A stretch of 64,000 bases of DNA, from contig JAUNGI010000004.1 of the NCBI GenBank assembly GCA_030524525.1, forward strand, positions 1-64,000, written 5' to 3'. Positions within the stretch are counted from its first letter, which is position 1. The number at the start of each line of letters is the position of its first letter. Positions 17,653 through 27,092 of the stretch are shown one piece after another. The notes below the pieces were generated by a model, which saw only the letters and a list, made by a program, of their open reading frames with translations, was not told where the DNA came from and searched no databases. This DNA comes from Lachnospiraceae bacterium (lineage in GTDB: Bacteria; Bacillota; Clostridia; Lachnospirales; Lachnospiraceae). Both the position numbers and the translations under genes were made by a program.

Positions 17653-18966
17653 ATGAGTAGCATAATCAATATTCTTCTGGCGATTCTGGTCATCAGCGTG
17701 GTCATCATTTTCCATGAATTCGGGCACTTTCTTCTTGCCAAGGCAAACGGCATTGAGGTGGTGGAATTCTCTCTGGGAATGGGGCCTCGGATCCTGAGTA
17801 AAAAGATCGGAAAGACCCGGTATTCGTGGAAGCTTTTCCCGCTGGGCGGCTCGTGTCAGATGCTGGGAGAGGACGAGGGCAGCGACGAGCCCGGCTCGTT
17901 TAACAGCAAAAACGTTTGGCAGCGTATCAGCGTCGTGCTGGCGGGGCCGGTGTTCAACTTTATTCTTGCGTTCGGACTGGCGGCGATCATTATCGGCTAT
18001 CTCGGCATCGACACGCCCTATGTGGGCGAGGTGGACGAACAGGTGGCGGCGCAGACCGATCTGCAGCCCGGCGATATTATCAAAAAATACAACGGTCACA
18101 GCATTTCCATGGGGCGCGAGCTGTCGCTCTACGAGCAACTGGACGGGATCGAAAACGAGACGATCACGCTGGTCGTGGAACGGGACGGCAAGGAGATCGA
18201 GCTTTCCTACGAGCCGGTGCAGGCGGCGCAGTATTATATTGGAATCACCTATTCCGTCGATCCCAACACGGAAACGCCGATGACCCTTTCCGGCGTTACA
18301 AGGGACGGCGCGGCGGAAAAGGCGGGCTTAGCGGAGGGGGACGTGATCACCGCAGTGGGGGAGCAGAAGATCACCTCCGGAAAGCAGTTCAGCGAATATA
18401 TGGACGCGCATCCGCTGGACGGCGGGGAGGTCACGCTGACCTACGAGCGGGACGGCAAGGAGAAGACCGTTACGCTGACGCCCAAGTTTTCGGAGTCTTA
18501 TTCGCTGGGCTTTGCCTACAACGTGAACGGCAGGGAAAAGCAGTCGGCGCTGGGCGTGGTGAAATACAGCGCTCTGGAGCTGAAATACTGGATCAAGGCG
18601 ACCGTAAAGAGCTTGGGCTATATGCTGCAGGGCAAGGCTTCGAGCGAGGACATCGGCGGGCCTGTCCGCGTCGTCAGCGAGATGAGCGACGTGGTGGAGG
18701 AGAGCTACAGCACCGACGGAGCGCTTTTTGCGGCGCTGAACCTGATCAACTGGGCGATCCTGCTGAGCGCCAATCTCGGCGTCATGAACCTTCTGCCGAT
18801 CCCGGCGCTGGACGGCGGACGGCTGCTGTTCTTTATCATCGAGGTGATCCGGGGCAAGAAAATGGACCCGAACAAGGAGGGCTTCATCCATTTTGTCGGC
18901 TTTGTGCTGCTCATGATCCTGATGGTATTTATTTTCTTTAACGATATCCGAAACCTGATCCACTGA
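17653..18966 (+). CDS. rseP: RIP metalloprotease RseP (site-2 protease)
   Basis: 437 residues. This is an intramembrane zinc protease that cleaves anti-sigma factors and signal peptide remnants. The HEFGH zinc motif is at residues 21-25 in the first membrane helix. The third ligand region is [16 protein letters not shown] near the C-terminus. Two stretches (around [18 protein letters not shown] and [19 protein letters not shown]) look like PDZ domains, so the protein may have a tandem PDZ pair. Confidence 0.95.
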   Translation: MSSIINILLAILVISVVIIFHEFGHFLLAKANGIEVVEFSLGMGPRILSKKIGKTRYSWKLFPLGGSCQMLGEDEGSDEPGSFNSKNVWQRISVVLAGPVFNFILAFGLAAIIIGYLGIDTPYVGEVDEQVAAQTDLQPGDIIKKYNGHSISMGRELSLYEQLDGIENETITLVVERDGKEIELSYEPVQAAQYYIGITYSVDPNTETPMTLSGVTRDGAAEKAGLAEGDVITAVGEQKITSGKQFSEYMDAHPLDGGEVTLTYERDGKEKTVTLTPKFSESYSLGFAYNVNGREKQSALGVVKYSALELKYWIKATVKSLGYMLQGKASSEDIGGPVRVVSEMSDVVEESYSTDGALFAALNLINWAILLSANLGVMNLLPIPALDGGRLLFFIIEVIRGKKMDPNKEGFIHFVGFVLLMILMVFIFFNDIRNLIH

Positions 18967-18982
18967 TTTTTTGGAGGCTGCT

Positions 18983-20041
18983 ATGCTGCGCAATCATACA
19001 AAAACCGTACGCGTGGGAGATCGGCTGCTGGGCGGCGACAATCCGATCCTCATACAATCCATGTGCAATACAAAAACCGAAGACGTTGCGGCGACCGTCG
19101 CCCAGATCCATGCGCTTGAGGAAGCGGGCTGCGACGTGATCCGCGTGGCGGTTCCGACCATGGAGGCGGCGGCTGCCGTCCGTGAGATCAAACGGCAGAT
19201 CCGCATTCCGCTCGTGGCGGACATTCATTTCGACTATCGGCTGGCGATCGCTTCGATGGAAGCCGGCGCGGACAAGATCCGCATCAATCCCGGAAACATC
19301 GGTTCGAGAGAGCGCATTTTTGCGGTGGTCGAAAAGGCGAAGGAGTACGGCGTGCCGATCCGCGTCGGTGTGAACTCCGGTTCGCTGGAAAAGGAGATCG
19401 TAAAAAAATACGGCTGCGTGACGGCGGACGGTCTTGTGGAGAGCGCGCTGGACAAGGTGCATATTTTGGAGAGCTTCGATTTTGATCAGATCGTGATCAG
19501 CATCAAATCCTCGGATGTGCGCATGTCCATCGAGGCGCACGAAAAGCTGGCAAAATGCACCGATTACCCGCTGCATGTGGGGATCACCGAGGCGGGCTCG
19601 GCATATGCGGGCAACATCAAATCGGCGATTGGGATCGGAACGATTCTCTATCAGGGGATCGGCGATACGATCCGCGTCTCCCTGACGGACGATCCCTTGG
19701 AGGAGATCCGCTCCGCAAAGCTGATCCTGCGGACCCTCGGACTGCGGCAGGAGGGCGTCGAGCTTGTTTCCTGCCCGACCTGCGGAAGAACGCAGATCGA
19801 CCTGATCGGGCTTGCCAAGCAGGCGGAGGAGCTTGTTTCCCACTACCCGCTGCCCATTAAGGTGGCGGTCATGGGCTGCGTGGTCAACGGTCCCGGAGAG
19901 GCAAGGGAGGCGGATCTTGGAATCGCCGGCGGAAACGGCGAGGGGTTACTGTTTCGAAAGGGCGAGGTGCTTCGGAAGGTTCCGGAGAGCGAGCTTTTGA
20001 ACGAACTGAAGAAAGAGCTGGATAACTATGGACTTTTATAG
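18983..20041 (+). CDS. ispG: 4-hydroxy-3-methylbut-2-enyl diphosphate synthase (GcpE)
   Basis: 352 residues. This iron-sulfur enzyme carries out the penultimate step of the non-mevalonate pathway. The [4Fe-4S] ligands are C264 and C267 (SCPTCGRTQ) and C299 ([10 protein letters not shown]). The TIM barrel start [12 protein letters not shown] is typical. ATG 18983 is preferred: GGAGG at 18973-18977 lies 5 bases upstream, while the TTG at 18971 overlaps that site. Its end overlaps polC by 14 bases. Confidence 0.97.
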   Translation: MLRNHTKTVRVGDRLLGGDNPILIQSMCNTKTEDVAATVAQIHALEEAGCDVIRVAVPTMEAAAAVREIKRQIRIPLVADIHFDYRLAIASMEAGADKIRINPGNIGSRERIFAVVEKAKEYGVPIRVGVNSGSLEKEIVKKYGCVTADGLVESALDKVHILESFDFDQIVISIKSSDVRMSIEAHEKLAKCTDYPLHVGITEAGSAYAGNIKSAIGIGTILYQGIGDTIRVSLTDDPLEEIRSAKLILRTLGLRQEGVELVSCPTCGRTQIDLIGLAKQAEELVSHYPLPIKVAVMGCVVNGPGEAREADLGIAGGNGEGLLFRKGEVLRKVPESELLNELKKELDNYGLL

Positions 20042-23000
20042 CGTTTTTTCGGAGCTGCGGGTAGACGGACGGCTGGAACGTGCGTTTGACCGGGTGGAGG
20101 TGGCAAAGATCACCTCCTCCCGATCGCATCCGCGCATGGAGATCCGCCTGCAGAGCGACCGCATTCTGCGTCCGACCGATCTGAAGCGAATGGAGCTGGA
20201 GCTGAAGCGCCAGTATTTTTTTGACGCCGGAAAGGAGGTCTGCATCGTTCCGGAATATACGCTGCCGCAGGCCGACAGCTTGGAGGCGATGTACCGGACG
20301 TGTCAGCCCTATCTCGTGGAGGAGCTGGCGCTTTCCAACCATCTGGACGCCGTGCTTTTGGAGCATCCGGAGGTTTCGTTTTCCGGAAACCGCATGACCG
20401 TTCGCCTGACCGATTCCTCGGTGGCGCGTTCCCGCGAGACGAACCTGTCGCAGTTTTTGTCCGCCCGGATGCGTCTGTACTGGAAGCAGGAGGTTCTCGT
20501 CGATTTTGAGTACGAAACGCCAAAGACGGCGGCGGAGGAGGGCGCGGACGTCTTTGACTATGAGGAATTTTTACAGCGCATCCGCCGGGAAAAGGCGGAG
20601 CGCGCCCGCAAAAAAAACGACGCGGAGCAGGGCGGCAAGCCGAGAGACCTGCAAACGCCCAAGGGCGACCGTCCAGCGCCCGCGCGGAACGCCGAGGAGC
20701 GCGGAAAATACCGAAAAAAGCTGCCGGACGATCCCGACATCATTTACGGACGACCGTTCGACGGGGAGCTTACGCCCATTTCCGACATTCAAGACGAGAT
20801 CGGGGAGGTCGTGATACGCGGCAAGGTCATCAAATACGAGGATCGGGAACTGCGGAACGAGAAGATGCTCCTGAGCATTGCCGTGACCGATTTTACGGAC
20901 ACGATCAGCACCAAGCTCTTTGTCCGGAAGGAGGACTACGAGGAGCTTCGCGGCCGCGTGAAGGAAGGGAGCTTCCTGCGCTTAAAGGGAATGGCGGTCT
21001 ACGACAAGTTTGACCGGGAGATCACCATCGGCTCCGTGGTCGGCGTAAAAAAAGAAGCGGATTTTACGGTGCGCCGCAAGGATCTTTCGCCGGTCAAGCG
21101 CGTGGAACTGCACTGTCATACGCAGATGAGCGATATGGACGCGGTCGTCAATACGAAAAAGCTGGTCAATACGGCGTTCGAGTGGGGACACCCCGGCATC
21201 GCCATTACCGACCACGGCGTTGTCCAGTCGTTTGTGGACGCCGCCCATGCGATCGACAAAAAGAAGTTTGCCGACGATCCGGAGAAGCTGGAGCGCTTCA
21301 AAAACTTTAAGATCATTTACGGCATGGAGGGTTATATCGTCGATGACGAGGGCGTTACGAAGGACAACGGGGAGCCGCTGGACTTGGAGAACGATAAAGA
21401 AGCCATCCGTAAGCTGCGGAGCTATCATATCATTCTTTTGTGCAAAAACGACGTGGGGCGGATCAACCTTTACCGGCTCACGTCCCTGTCCCATCTCGAT
21501 TATTTTTCGCGGCGGCCGAAGATCCCCAAAAGTCTTCTGCGCAAATACCGCGAAGGGCTGATCATCGGCTCGGCGTGCGAGGCGGGCGAGCTGTTTCAGG
21601 CGGTGCTGCACAAAAAGACCGGGGACGACCTGCAGCGCATTCTCGACTTTTACGATTATTACGAGATCCAGCCGATCGGCAACAACCACTTCATGATCCG
21701 CGACGAGAATCTGCCGGAAATCACGACCGAGCAGGATCTGATCGAGCTGAACAAAAGGATCGTCTATCTTGCGGAGGAGCAGAACAAGCTCTGCGTCGCC
21801 ACCTGCGACGTGCATTTTCAGGATCCGGAGGACGAGATCTACCGGCGTATCATTATGGCGGGAAAAGGCTATGCGGACGCGGATCTGCAGCCGCCGCTTT
21901 ACTACCGGACGACGGAGGAAATGCTGGAGGAGTTCCGCTACCTGCCGAAGGAAAAGGCGATGGAGATCGTCGTGACCAATACGAACCGCATCTGCGATAT
22001 GATCGAGAAGATCCAGCCGGTGCGGCCCGACAAATGCCCGCCCGTCATTGAAAATTCGGATCAGGAGCTGACCGATCTGTGCTTTCAGACGGCGCACGAA
22101 TGGTACGGCGAGAACCTTCCGGTGCAGGTGACGAGCCGCTTGGAGAAGGAGCTGAATTCGATCATCAAAAACGGCTTTGCCGTAATGTACATCATTGCCG
22201 AACGCTTGGTGAAGCACTCAAACGAGGACGGCTATCTCGTCGGCTCCCGAGGCTCGGTCGGCTCGTCGTTTGTTGCCACCATGTCCGGGATCACCGAGGT
22301 CAATCCGCTGCCGGCGCACTATTACTGCAAGCACTGCCATTATTACGACTTCGATTCGGAGGAGGTCAAGGCGTACAGCCAAATGTCCGGCTTTGACATG
22401 CCCGACAAGCTCTGCCCGAACTGCGGTAAGCCGCTGACCAAGGACGGGCAGAACATTCCGTTCGAAACCTTCCTTGGCTTTTACGGCGACAAGGAGCCGG
22501 ATATCGACCTGAATTTCTCCGGCGAGTACCAGAGTAAGGCCCACGCCTATACGGAGGTGCTGTTCGGAAAGGGGCATACGTTCCGCGCGGGAACCATCGG
22601 TACGCTCGCGGACAAAACCGCCTTCGGCTTTATCAAAAAATACTATGAGGAACACGGAATACATAAGCGGACGGCGGAGATCGAGCGGATCGTGCAGGGC
22701 TGCGTCGGCGTGCGCCGCACCACCGGACAGCACCCGGGCGGCATCGTCGTTCTGCCCCACGGTGAGGAGATCTATTCGTTTACGGCGGTGCAGCATCCTG
22801 CCAACGATATGACGACGAACATCATCACCACCCATTTCGACTACCATTCGATCGACCACAACCTGCTCAAGCTCGACATTCTGGGACACGATGATCCGAC
22901 GATGATCCGTATGCTCGAAGACCTGACCGGTCTTGACGCCAAGCAGATCCCGATGGACGACCCCAAGGTCATGTCGCTGTTTGAAAGCACCGAGGCGCTT

Positions 23001-23942
23001 TCCGTCCGTCCCGAGGACTTGGACGGCTGCGATCTGGGGAGCCTCGGTATTCCGGAGCTGGGAACCGAGTTCGTTATGCAGATGCTGCGCGACACGAAGC
23101 CGAAGAATTTTTCGGATATGATCCGGATCTCCGGACTTTCCCACGGTACGGACGTATGGCTCAACAATACGCAGACGCTGATCGAGGAAAAGAAGTGTAC
23201 GCTTTCCACGGCGATCTGTACCCGCGACGACATTATGACCTATCTGATCCACATGGGCGTGGAAAACGGAAAGGCGTTCAAAATCATGGAAAGCGTGCGG
23301 AAGGGACGCGGACTTACGCCCGAAATGGAAGCGGATATGCTGGCGCAGAACGTGCCGGAATGGTATATCTGGTCGTGCAAAAAGATCAAATACATGTTTC
23401 CGAAGGCCCACGCCTGCGCATACGTTATGATGGCGCTGCGGATCGCCTACTGCAAGGTGTATTATCCGCTGGCATATTACGCCGCGTACTTTTCGATCCG
23501 CGCCAAGGCGTTCAGCTACGAGCTGATGGCGCTCGGAAAGGACGTGTTCTGGCAGCATTACAACGACTATAAGCGCAGAAACAACGCGGGCACCCTGTCG
23601 AACAAGGAGCAGGAGCAGCTGAAGGACATGAAGATCGTCATGGAAATGTATGCCCGGGGGCTGGAATTCCTGCCGATCGACATTTACCGGGTCAAGGCGA
23701 ACCGGTTCCAGATCATCGACGGAAAGCTGATGCCTTCGCTGACCTCGATCGACGGCTTGGGCGAAACGGTCGCGCAGCAGATCGAGGAGGGCGCAAAGGG
23801 GGAGAAATTTTTGTCCCGCGAGGATCTCCAGATACGCTGTCACGTCGGGCAGTCCACCGTGGATCTGCTGGCGGATCTGGGCATACTGGACGATCTGCCT
23901 GCAACCAACCAGTTGGATCTGTCAAGCTTTCTGTCGCTTTAA
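20028..23942 (+). CDS. polC: Replicative DNA polymerase III PolC lacking the exonuclease insert
   Basis: 1304 residues, shorter than the ~1440 of Bacillus PolC. Order: N-terminal domain with a charged linker (about 175-240), OB fold (about 250-350), PHP domain beginning [10 protein letters not shown] at residue 362, then the polymerase core. Catalytic aspartates are D825 and D827 in [12 protein letters not shown] zinc module (CKHCHYYDF...CPNCG) and the [11 protein letters not shown] and TTGQHPGG motifs are present. The ~180-residue DEDD proofreading exonuclease normally inserted in PHP (with its DxExTG motif) is absent: PHP runs from [10 protein letters not shown] through about 20 residues to [14 protein letters not shown]. 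The frame is continuous, so this is not a pseudogene. Confidence 0.96.
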   Translation: MDFYSVFSELRVDGRLERAFDRVEVAKITSSRSHPRMEIRLQSDRILRPTDLKRMELELKRQYFFDAGKEVCIVPEYTLPQADSLEAMYRTCQPYLVEELALSNHLDAVLLEHPEVSFSGNRMTVRLTDSSVARSRETNLSQFLSARMRLYWKQEVLVDFEYETPKTAAEEGADVFDYEEFLQRIRREKAERARKKNDAEQGGKPRDLQTPKGDRPAPARNAEERGKYRKKLPDDPDIIYGRPFDGELTPISDIQDEIGEVVIRGKVIKYEDRELRNEKMLLSIAVTDFTDTISTKLFVRKEDYEELRGRVKEGSFLRLKGMAVYDKFDREITIGSVVGVKKEADFTVRRKDLSPVKRVELHCHTQMSDMDAVVNTKKLVNTAFEWGHPGIAITDHGVVQSFVDAAHAIDKKKFADDPEKLERFKNFKIIYGMEGYIVDDEGVTKDNGEPLDLENDKEAIRKLRSYHIILLCKNDVGRINLYRLTSLSHLDYFSRRPKIPKSLLRKYREGLIIGSACEAGELFQAVLHKKTGDDLQRILDFYDYYEIQPIGNNHFMIRDENLPEITTEQDLIELNKRIVYLAEEQNKLCVATCDVHFQDPEDEIYRRIIMAGKGYADADLQPPLYYRTTEEMLEEFRYLPKEKAMEIVVTNTNRICDMIEKIQPVRPDKCPPVIENSDQELTDLCFQTAHEWYGENLPVQVTSRLEKELNSIIKNGFAVMYIIAERLVKHSNEDGYLVGSRGSVGSSFVATMSGITEVNPLPAHYYCKHCHYYDFDSEEVKAYSQMSGFDMPDKLCPNCGKPLTKDGQNIPFETFLGFYGDKEPDIDLNFSGEYQSKAHAYTEVLFGKGHTFRAGTIGTLADKTAFGFIKKYYEEHGIHKRTAEIERIVQGCVGVRRTTGQHPGGIVVLPHGEEIYSFTAVQHPANDMTTNIITTHFDYHSIDHNLLKLDILGHDDPTMIRMLEDLTGLDAKQIPMDDPKVMSLFESTEALSVRPEDLDGCDLGSLGIPELGTEFVMQMLRDTKPKNFSDMIRISGLSHGTDVWLNNTQTLIEEKKCTLSTAICTRDDIMTYLIHMGVENGKAFKIMESVRKGRGLTPEMEADMLAQNVPEWYIWSCKKIKYMFPKAHACAYVMMALRIAYCKVYYPLAYYAAYFSIRAKAFSYELMALGKDVFWQHYNDYKRRNNAGTLSNKEQEQLKDMKIVMEMYARGLEFLPIDIYRVKANRFQIIDGKLMPSLTSIDGLGETVAQQIEEGAKGEKFLSREDLQIRCHVGQSTVDLLADLGILDDLPATNQLDLSSFLSL

Positions 23943-23990
23943 TGCGGAAATCGCGGCGCAGCCGAATTCGCCGTGTTGGGGGAGGGAGTC

Positions 23991-26066
23991 ATGTTAGGGA
24001 TCGTTTACTTATCGGAGGGGCTTGCGCTCGGCTTTTGGCTGCTCTGGCGGCTGCTTCCGGAATATGTTGACGGAAGAAAGCGGCTCGTGCCGGGCGGCAA
24101 AGCCTCGTACAATCTGTTTTTCGTGCTGCCGGCGTCGTTCCTTTCCGGGACGCTGCTGCTGGGCTGGCTGACCTATCTGACGGCATGGGCGGCGTCGCAC
24201 CGGACGGAGCGTCCGCTGCTGTGGGCGGATCGGGTCGTGATCCCGGCGGTTCTTCTGCTTCTCCTTTTGGGCTTGCGGAGGGTTCCGTGGAAGCAGGTGG
24301 GAGCCTGTCTGAAGCCGACGAAGGGCAGCCTTCTGTTTTTCGCCTTCTGCCTTGTTTATGCGGGCGTTTTGATGTGCCGGAGCTTCTGGTATGCGGACGG
24401 GGTCATCGGCGTGGGAGAGACCAACGCGGGCGATTTTGAAGTGCATCTGAGCATGATCCGTTCGTTTTCGCATTTGGAAAACGTCCCCGCCGATTACACG
24501 CTGTTTGCCGGCTCCGATCTGAAATATCACTTTATGTTTGATTTCCTTGCCGGAAATCTGGAATTTCTCGGACTGCGGCTCGATCTGGCGGTCAACCTTC
24601 CAAGCATTTTGGGACTTGCGGGGATGCTGACGGCGCTTGCGGGCTTCGGCGTCCGACTGAGCGGTTCTGCGGCGGTGGGCTATCTTGCGGGGATCTTGGC
24701 GGGCTTTCGCAGCTCGTTCGCCGTATTTGACCGGTTCTTTTCGCTCGACGCGCCGGTATGGAAAAACCTGCTGGACAGCCGGAAGTTTGCCGGAAGTACG
24801 ATTTTGGAGGACTGGGGCATTTACAGCCCGAACGTCTATGTCAACCAGCGGCACTTTGCCTTCGGCATGGCGGCGGTCTTTTTGATGCTGATTTTATTTC
24901 TGCCTTATCTTGGGGAAGGCGTGGCGAATCTGCGGCGCTATCTGCGCCAATGGCGCTCCCGTGAAAACAGCGGCAAACAGCGTTTTCTTGCGTGGCTCAG
25001 AGAGGATGCGTTCCCCTTGGACGCCCACGGGCTTCGGCTCGGCGTTTTCAGCGGGCTGCTTTTGGGCATGGTCGTATTCTGGAACGGGCCTGCCGCGATC
25101 GCGTCGCTTCTGATCCTGTTTGTGCTGGCGTTCTTTTCGAGCCACAAGCTGACGTTTGCCTATACCGGGCTGACGACGGTTCTGGCGGCGTTTTTGCAGC
25201 TTCGCTTTTTTGCGGACGGCGCGGGGACGTTTTCCGTCCGGCGCATTCACGGCTGGATCCTAAAGGATGTGTCGCTTTCGGGCTATGCGCGGCATTTCGT
25301 GCTTTTGCTTGGGCTGGTGCCGTTGCTGCTTTTGTTCTATGCGCTGCGCGGAAACGCCGAAAAACGGCTCCTGCTGGCGGCTTCGCTTGCGCCGCTCGTC
25401 TTTGGCTTTACCGTGCAGATGACCCGCGACGTGAACCAGAACAGCAAGTATATGATGCTGACGTTTCTGCTTTTTGCCGTATTCTGCGCCGACGTGCTTG
25501 TGGCCGCAGGGCGCTTTCTGCTTGTGAGGATCGCGGAGCATACAAAGCGAGGAACGGCGCGGCGGTTCTCGGCGCAGGCGGCGGCTCTGCTTCTGTTCGT
25601 GCCGGTACTGTTTCTGCTGACGGCGAACGGCATATACGATTATTACACGGTCTGCTACAAGAGCACGCCGCCGCGCGCCTATCAGCTAAAGGAAAACGAG
25701 GAATTCCTGAACTGGATCGAGGAGAACGTAGAGAAGGACGATCTGTTTTTGTGCGCCGGAAATTATATGTCCCACTTTACCTATGCGGGAGTCGAGCTGT
25801 ATCTTGGCTATGCGCTCTTTCCGTGGACCGTGGGCTACGATACCGAGGGCCGCAAGGCGGTGCAGGAGCGAATCTATACCGCGCCGAATGTGGACGCGCT
25901 CTGGGAAGCCGCGGAGGAGGCGGGGGTCCGCTATATCGTCGTCAGCCCGAAGACCTCCCAGCAGTATGCCGAGAGATCGGCGGACCGGCGGATTTCGGAG
26001 ACCTTTCCGCTGGCGTTTTCGTTTGAAGATATCAGCATTTACGAGGTTCCGGCTCGGAGACCGTAA
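23991..26066 (+). CDS. Polytopic membrane protein with GT-C-like architecture, function unknown
   Basis: 691 residues with about a dozen membrane helices and a soluble C-terminal part of ~130 residues. An early extracytoplasmic loop has an acidic-His motif (NAGDFEVHLSMIRSFSHLENVP), and a later segment reads TRDVNQNSKYMML. The C-terminal region (FLNWIEENVEKDDLFLCAGN) resembles the soluble ends of GT-C glycosyltransferases that use polyprenyl-phosphate sugars. That assignment is by architecture only. Start ATG 23991 follows GGGGGAGGGAG (23979-23989). It follows polC by 48 bases and its last 35 bases overlap the convergent gene's 3' end. Confidence 0.6.
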   Translation: MLGIVYLSEGLALGFWLLWRLLPEYVDGRKRLVPGGKASYNLFFVLPASFLSGTLLLGWLTYLTAWAASHRTERPLLWADRVVIPAVLLLLLLGLRRVPWKQVGACLKPTKGSLLFFAFCLVYAGVLMCRSFWYADGVIGVGETNAGDFEVHLSMIRSFSHLENVPADYTLFAGSDLKYHFMFDFLAGNLEFLGLRLDLAVNLPSILGLAGMLTALAGFGVRLSGSAAVGYLAGILAGFRSSFAVFDRFFSLDAPVWKNLLDSRKFAGSTILEDWGIYSPNVYVNQRHFAFGMAAVFLMLILFLPYLGEGVANLRRYLRQWRSRENSGKQRFLAWLREDAFPLDAHGLRLGVFSGLLLGMVVFWNGPAAIASLLILFVLAFFSSHKLTFAYTGLTTVLAAFLQLRFFADGAGTFSVRRIHGWILKDVSLSGYARHFVLLLGLVPLLLLFYALRGNAEKRLLLAASLAPLVFGFTVQMTRDVNQNSKYMMLTFLLFAVFCADVLVAAGRFLLVRIAEHTKRGTARRFSAQAAALLLFVPVLFLLTANGIYDYYTVCYKSTPPRAYQLKENEEFLNWIEENVEKDDLFLCAGNYMSHFTYAGVELYLGYALFPWTVGYDTEGRKAVQERIYTAPNVDALWEAAEEAGVRYIVVSPKTSQQYAERSADRRISETFPLAFSFEDISIYEVPARRP

Positions 26067-26721
26067 GAAAGCGTTCCAGACGCTTCTGCATCCACGCGAT
26101 GACCGGCCCCAGAAAGAACGCGACCAGAAACGTCACGACGCCGACGACGCTGCCGAGCAGGAAGCCGCCGACCAAAAACGCCGTGTCCCAGAGGATGCGC
26201 ACGACCTTGAACGAGGGCTTTTTCACATGGTCGGAGATGATAAACGGAACGCCGTCATAGGGCGACATGCCGAGATCCGCCGTCATATACGCGGCGGCGC
26301 CCACCAGAAACACCAGCAGCGCCGGCAGCAGCAGCCCGTAGCGCACGGCGGTACTCTCGAAGAAGTCGGCGGGCAGGAGGCGGCTGTAGAGATAGGTGTA
26401 GAAATCGGAGAGATAGCCGAGACAGCACATATTGCCGATGGTGCCGAAGCCGATCTTTCCGCGGTCAAAGATCAAAACGATCGTAAAGTTGATGAGGTGG
26501 CAGAGCACCTGCGCGGTTCCGAACGTGAGCGGAACGTAGCGGATGATCCCCTGCGTAAAGCAGGTGCAGGGATCGGTGCCCAAGCGCAGCTTCAGAAGCA
26601 GGGAGACGCCGAGGGACTGGAGCAGGATGCCGACGATCATGAGGATCAGCCGGTTCTTGAATTTGGGAGGACGCGCAAAGGCGCGCGCCTTGGGCTTTGT
26701 CTGCGTTGTATTATGTACCAT
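26032..26721 (-). CDS. YczE/YitT-like integral membrane protein
   Basis: 229 residues with about five membrane helices after a basic N-terminus (MVHNTTQTKPKARAFARPPKFKNR). The paired motifs SLLLKLRLGTDPCTCFTQGI and YMTADLGMSPYDGVPFII are the internal repeat typical of the YczE/YyaS/YitT group; the function of the group is not established. Shine-Dalgarno AAAGGA precedes the start on the minus strand. It lies downstream of the tRNA-Glu terminator, with no clear promoter of its own. Confidence 0.75.
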   Translation of the reverse strand: MVHNTTQTKPKARAFARPPKFKNRLILMIVGILLQSLGVSLLLKLRLGTDPCTCFTQGIIRYVPLTFGTAQVLCHLINFTIVLIFDRGKIGFGTIGNMCCLGYLSDFYTYLYSRLLPADFFESTAVRYGLLLPALLVFLVGAAAYMTADLGMSPYDGVPFIISDHVKKPSFKVVRILWDTAFLVGGFLLGSVVGVVTFLVAFFLGPVIAWMQKRLERFLTVSEPEPRKC

Positions 26722-26803
26722 AGAATCTGTCCTTTCTTGCCGCAGCGTCGGCTGCTTTTTCTCTCCGCAGTGCGGGTGCGCAGGGCGATCCCCGCGGAGG
26801 CGT

Positions 26804-26839
26804 AAAAAAAGTCGGTTTCAAAAGAAAACCGACTTTTTT
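26804..26839 (-). terminator. Terminator of the tRNA-Glu gene (potentially bidirectional)
   Basis: On the minus strand AGTCGGTTTTC pairs imperfectly with GAAACCGACT and is followed by a run of seven T. The plus strand also ends in TTTTTT, so it could act both ways. Confidence 0.85.
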
Positions 26840-26845
26840 AATTAA

Positions 26846-26917
26846 CAGCTTGTAGGGGAATCGAACCCCTGTTTTCGCCGTGAGAGGGCGACGTCTTAAC
26901 CGCTTGACCAACAAGCC
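26846..26917 (-). tRNA. tRNA-Glu (anticodon CTC)
   Basis: Read on the minus strand, the cloverleaf is complete: acceptor GGCTTGT/ACAAGCT, D-arm GTCAAGCGGTTAAGAC, anticodon stem TCGCC/GGCGA with loop CTCTCAC (anticodon CTC, U33 present), and T-arm GGGG-TTCGATT-CCCC. The sequence matches the Firmicutes tRNA-Glu pattern. CCA is not encoded. The first acceptor pair is G1-U72, with G73 as discriminator. It has its own promoter and terminator. Confidence 0.93.
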
Positions 26918-26937
26918 ATATTTCAACTGCGGTTTTG

Positions 26938-26966
26938 ATAATACCAAAGAAAATCGAAAAATGCAA
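26938..26966 (-). promoter_or_regulatory. Sigma-A promoter of tRNA-Glu
   Basis: On the minus strand: TTGCAT (26961-26966), 17-base spacer, TATTAT (26938-26943) preceded by TGG, an extended -10. The -10 ends about 20 bases upstream of the mature tRNA 5' end. Confidence 0.8.
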
Positions 26967-27009
26967 GCCCTTTTTTGCACTTTTTTGAAAAAAGTTGCGG
27001 AGGGATTCG

Positions 27010-27038
27010 TTGACAAGCAAGAGGGAGACAATTATAAT
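27010..27038 (+). promoter_or_regulatory. Perfect-consensus sigma-A promoter of alaS
   Basis: TTGACA (27010-27015), 17-base spacer, TATAAT (27033-27038). The leader is short (about 48 bases) and holds no T-box or other riboswitch that I can see. Confidence 0.9.
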
Positions 27039-27092
27039 AAGAGGCATTGAGCCGAAAAATATCAAAAACTGCCTGAGGAAAGGTGAAAGATA

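Noticed and set aside
27039..27092. T-box riboswitch before alaS
   Set aside because: The leader is about 48 bases, far too short for a T-box, and holds no specifier stem or terminator.
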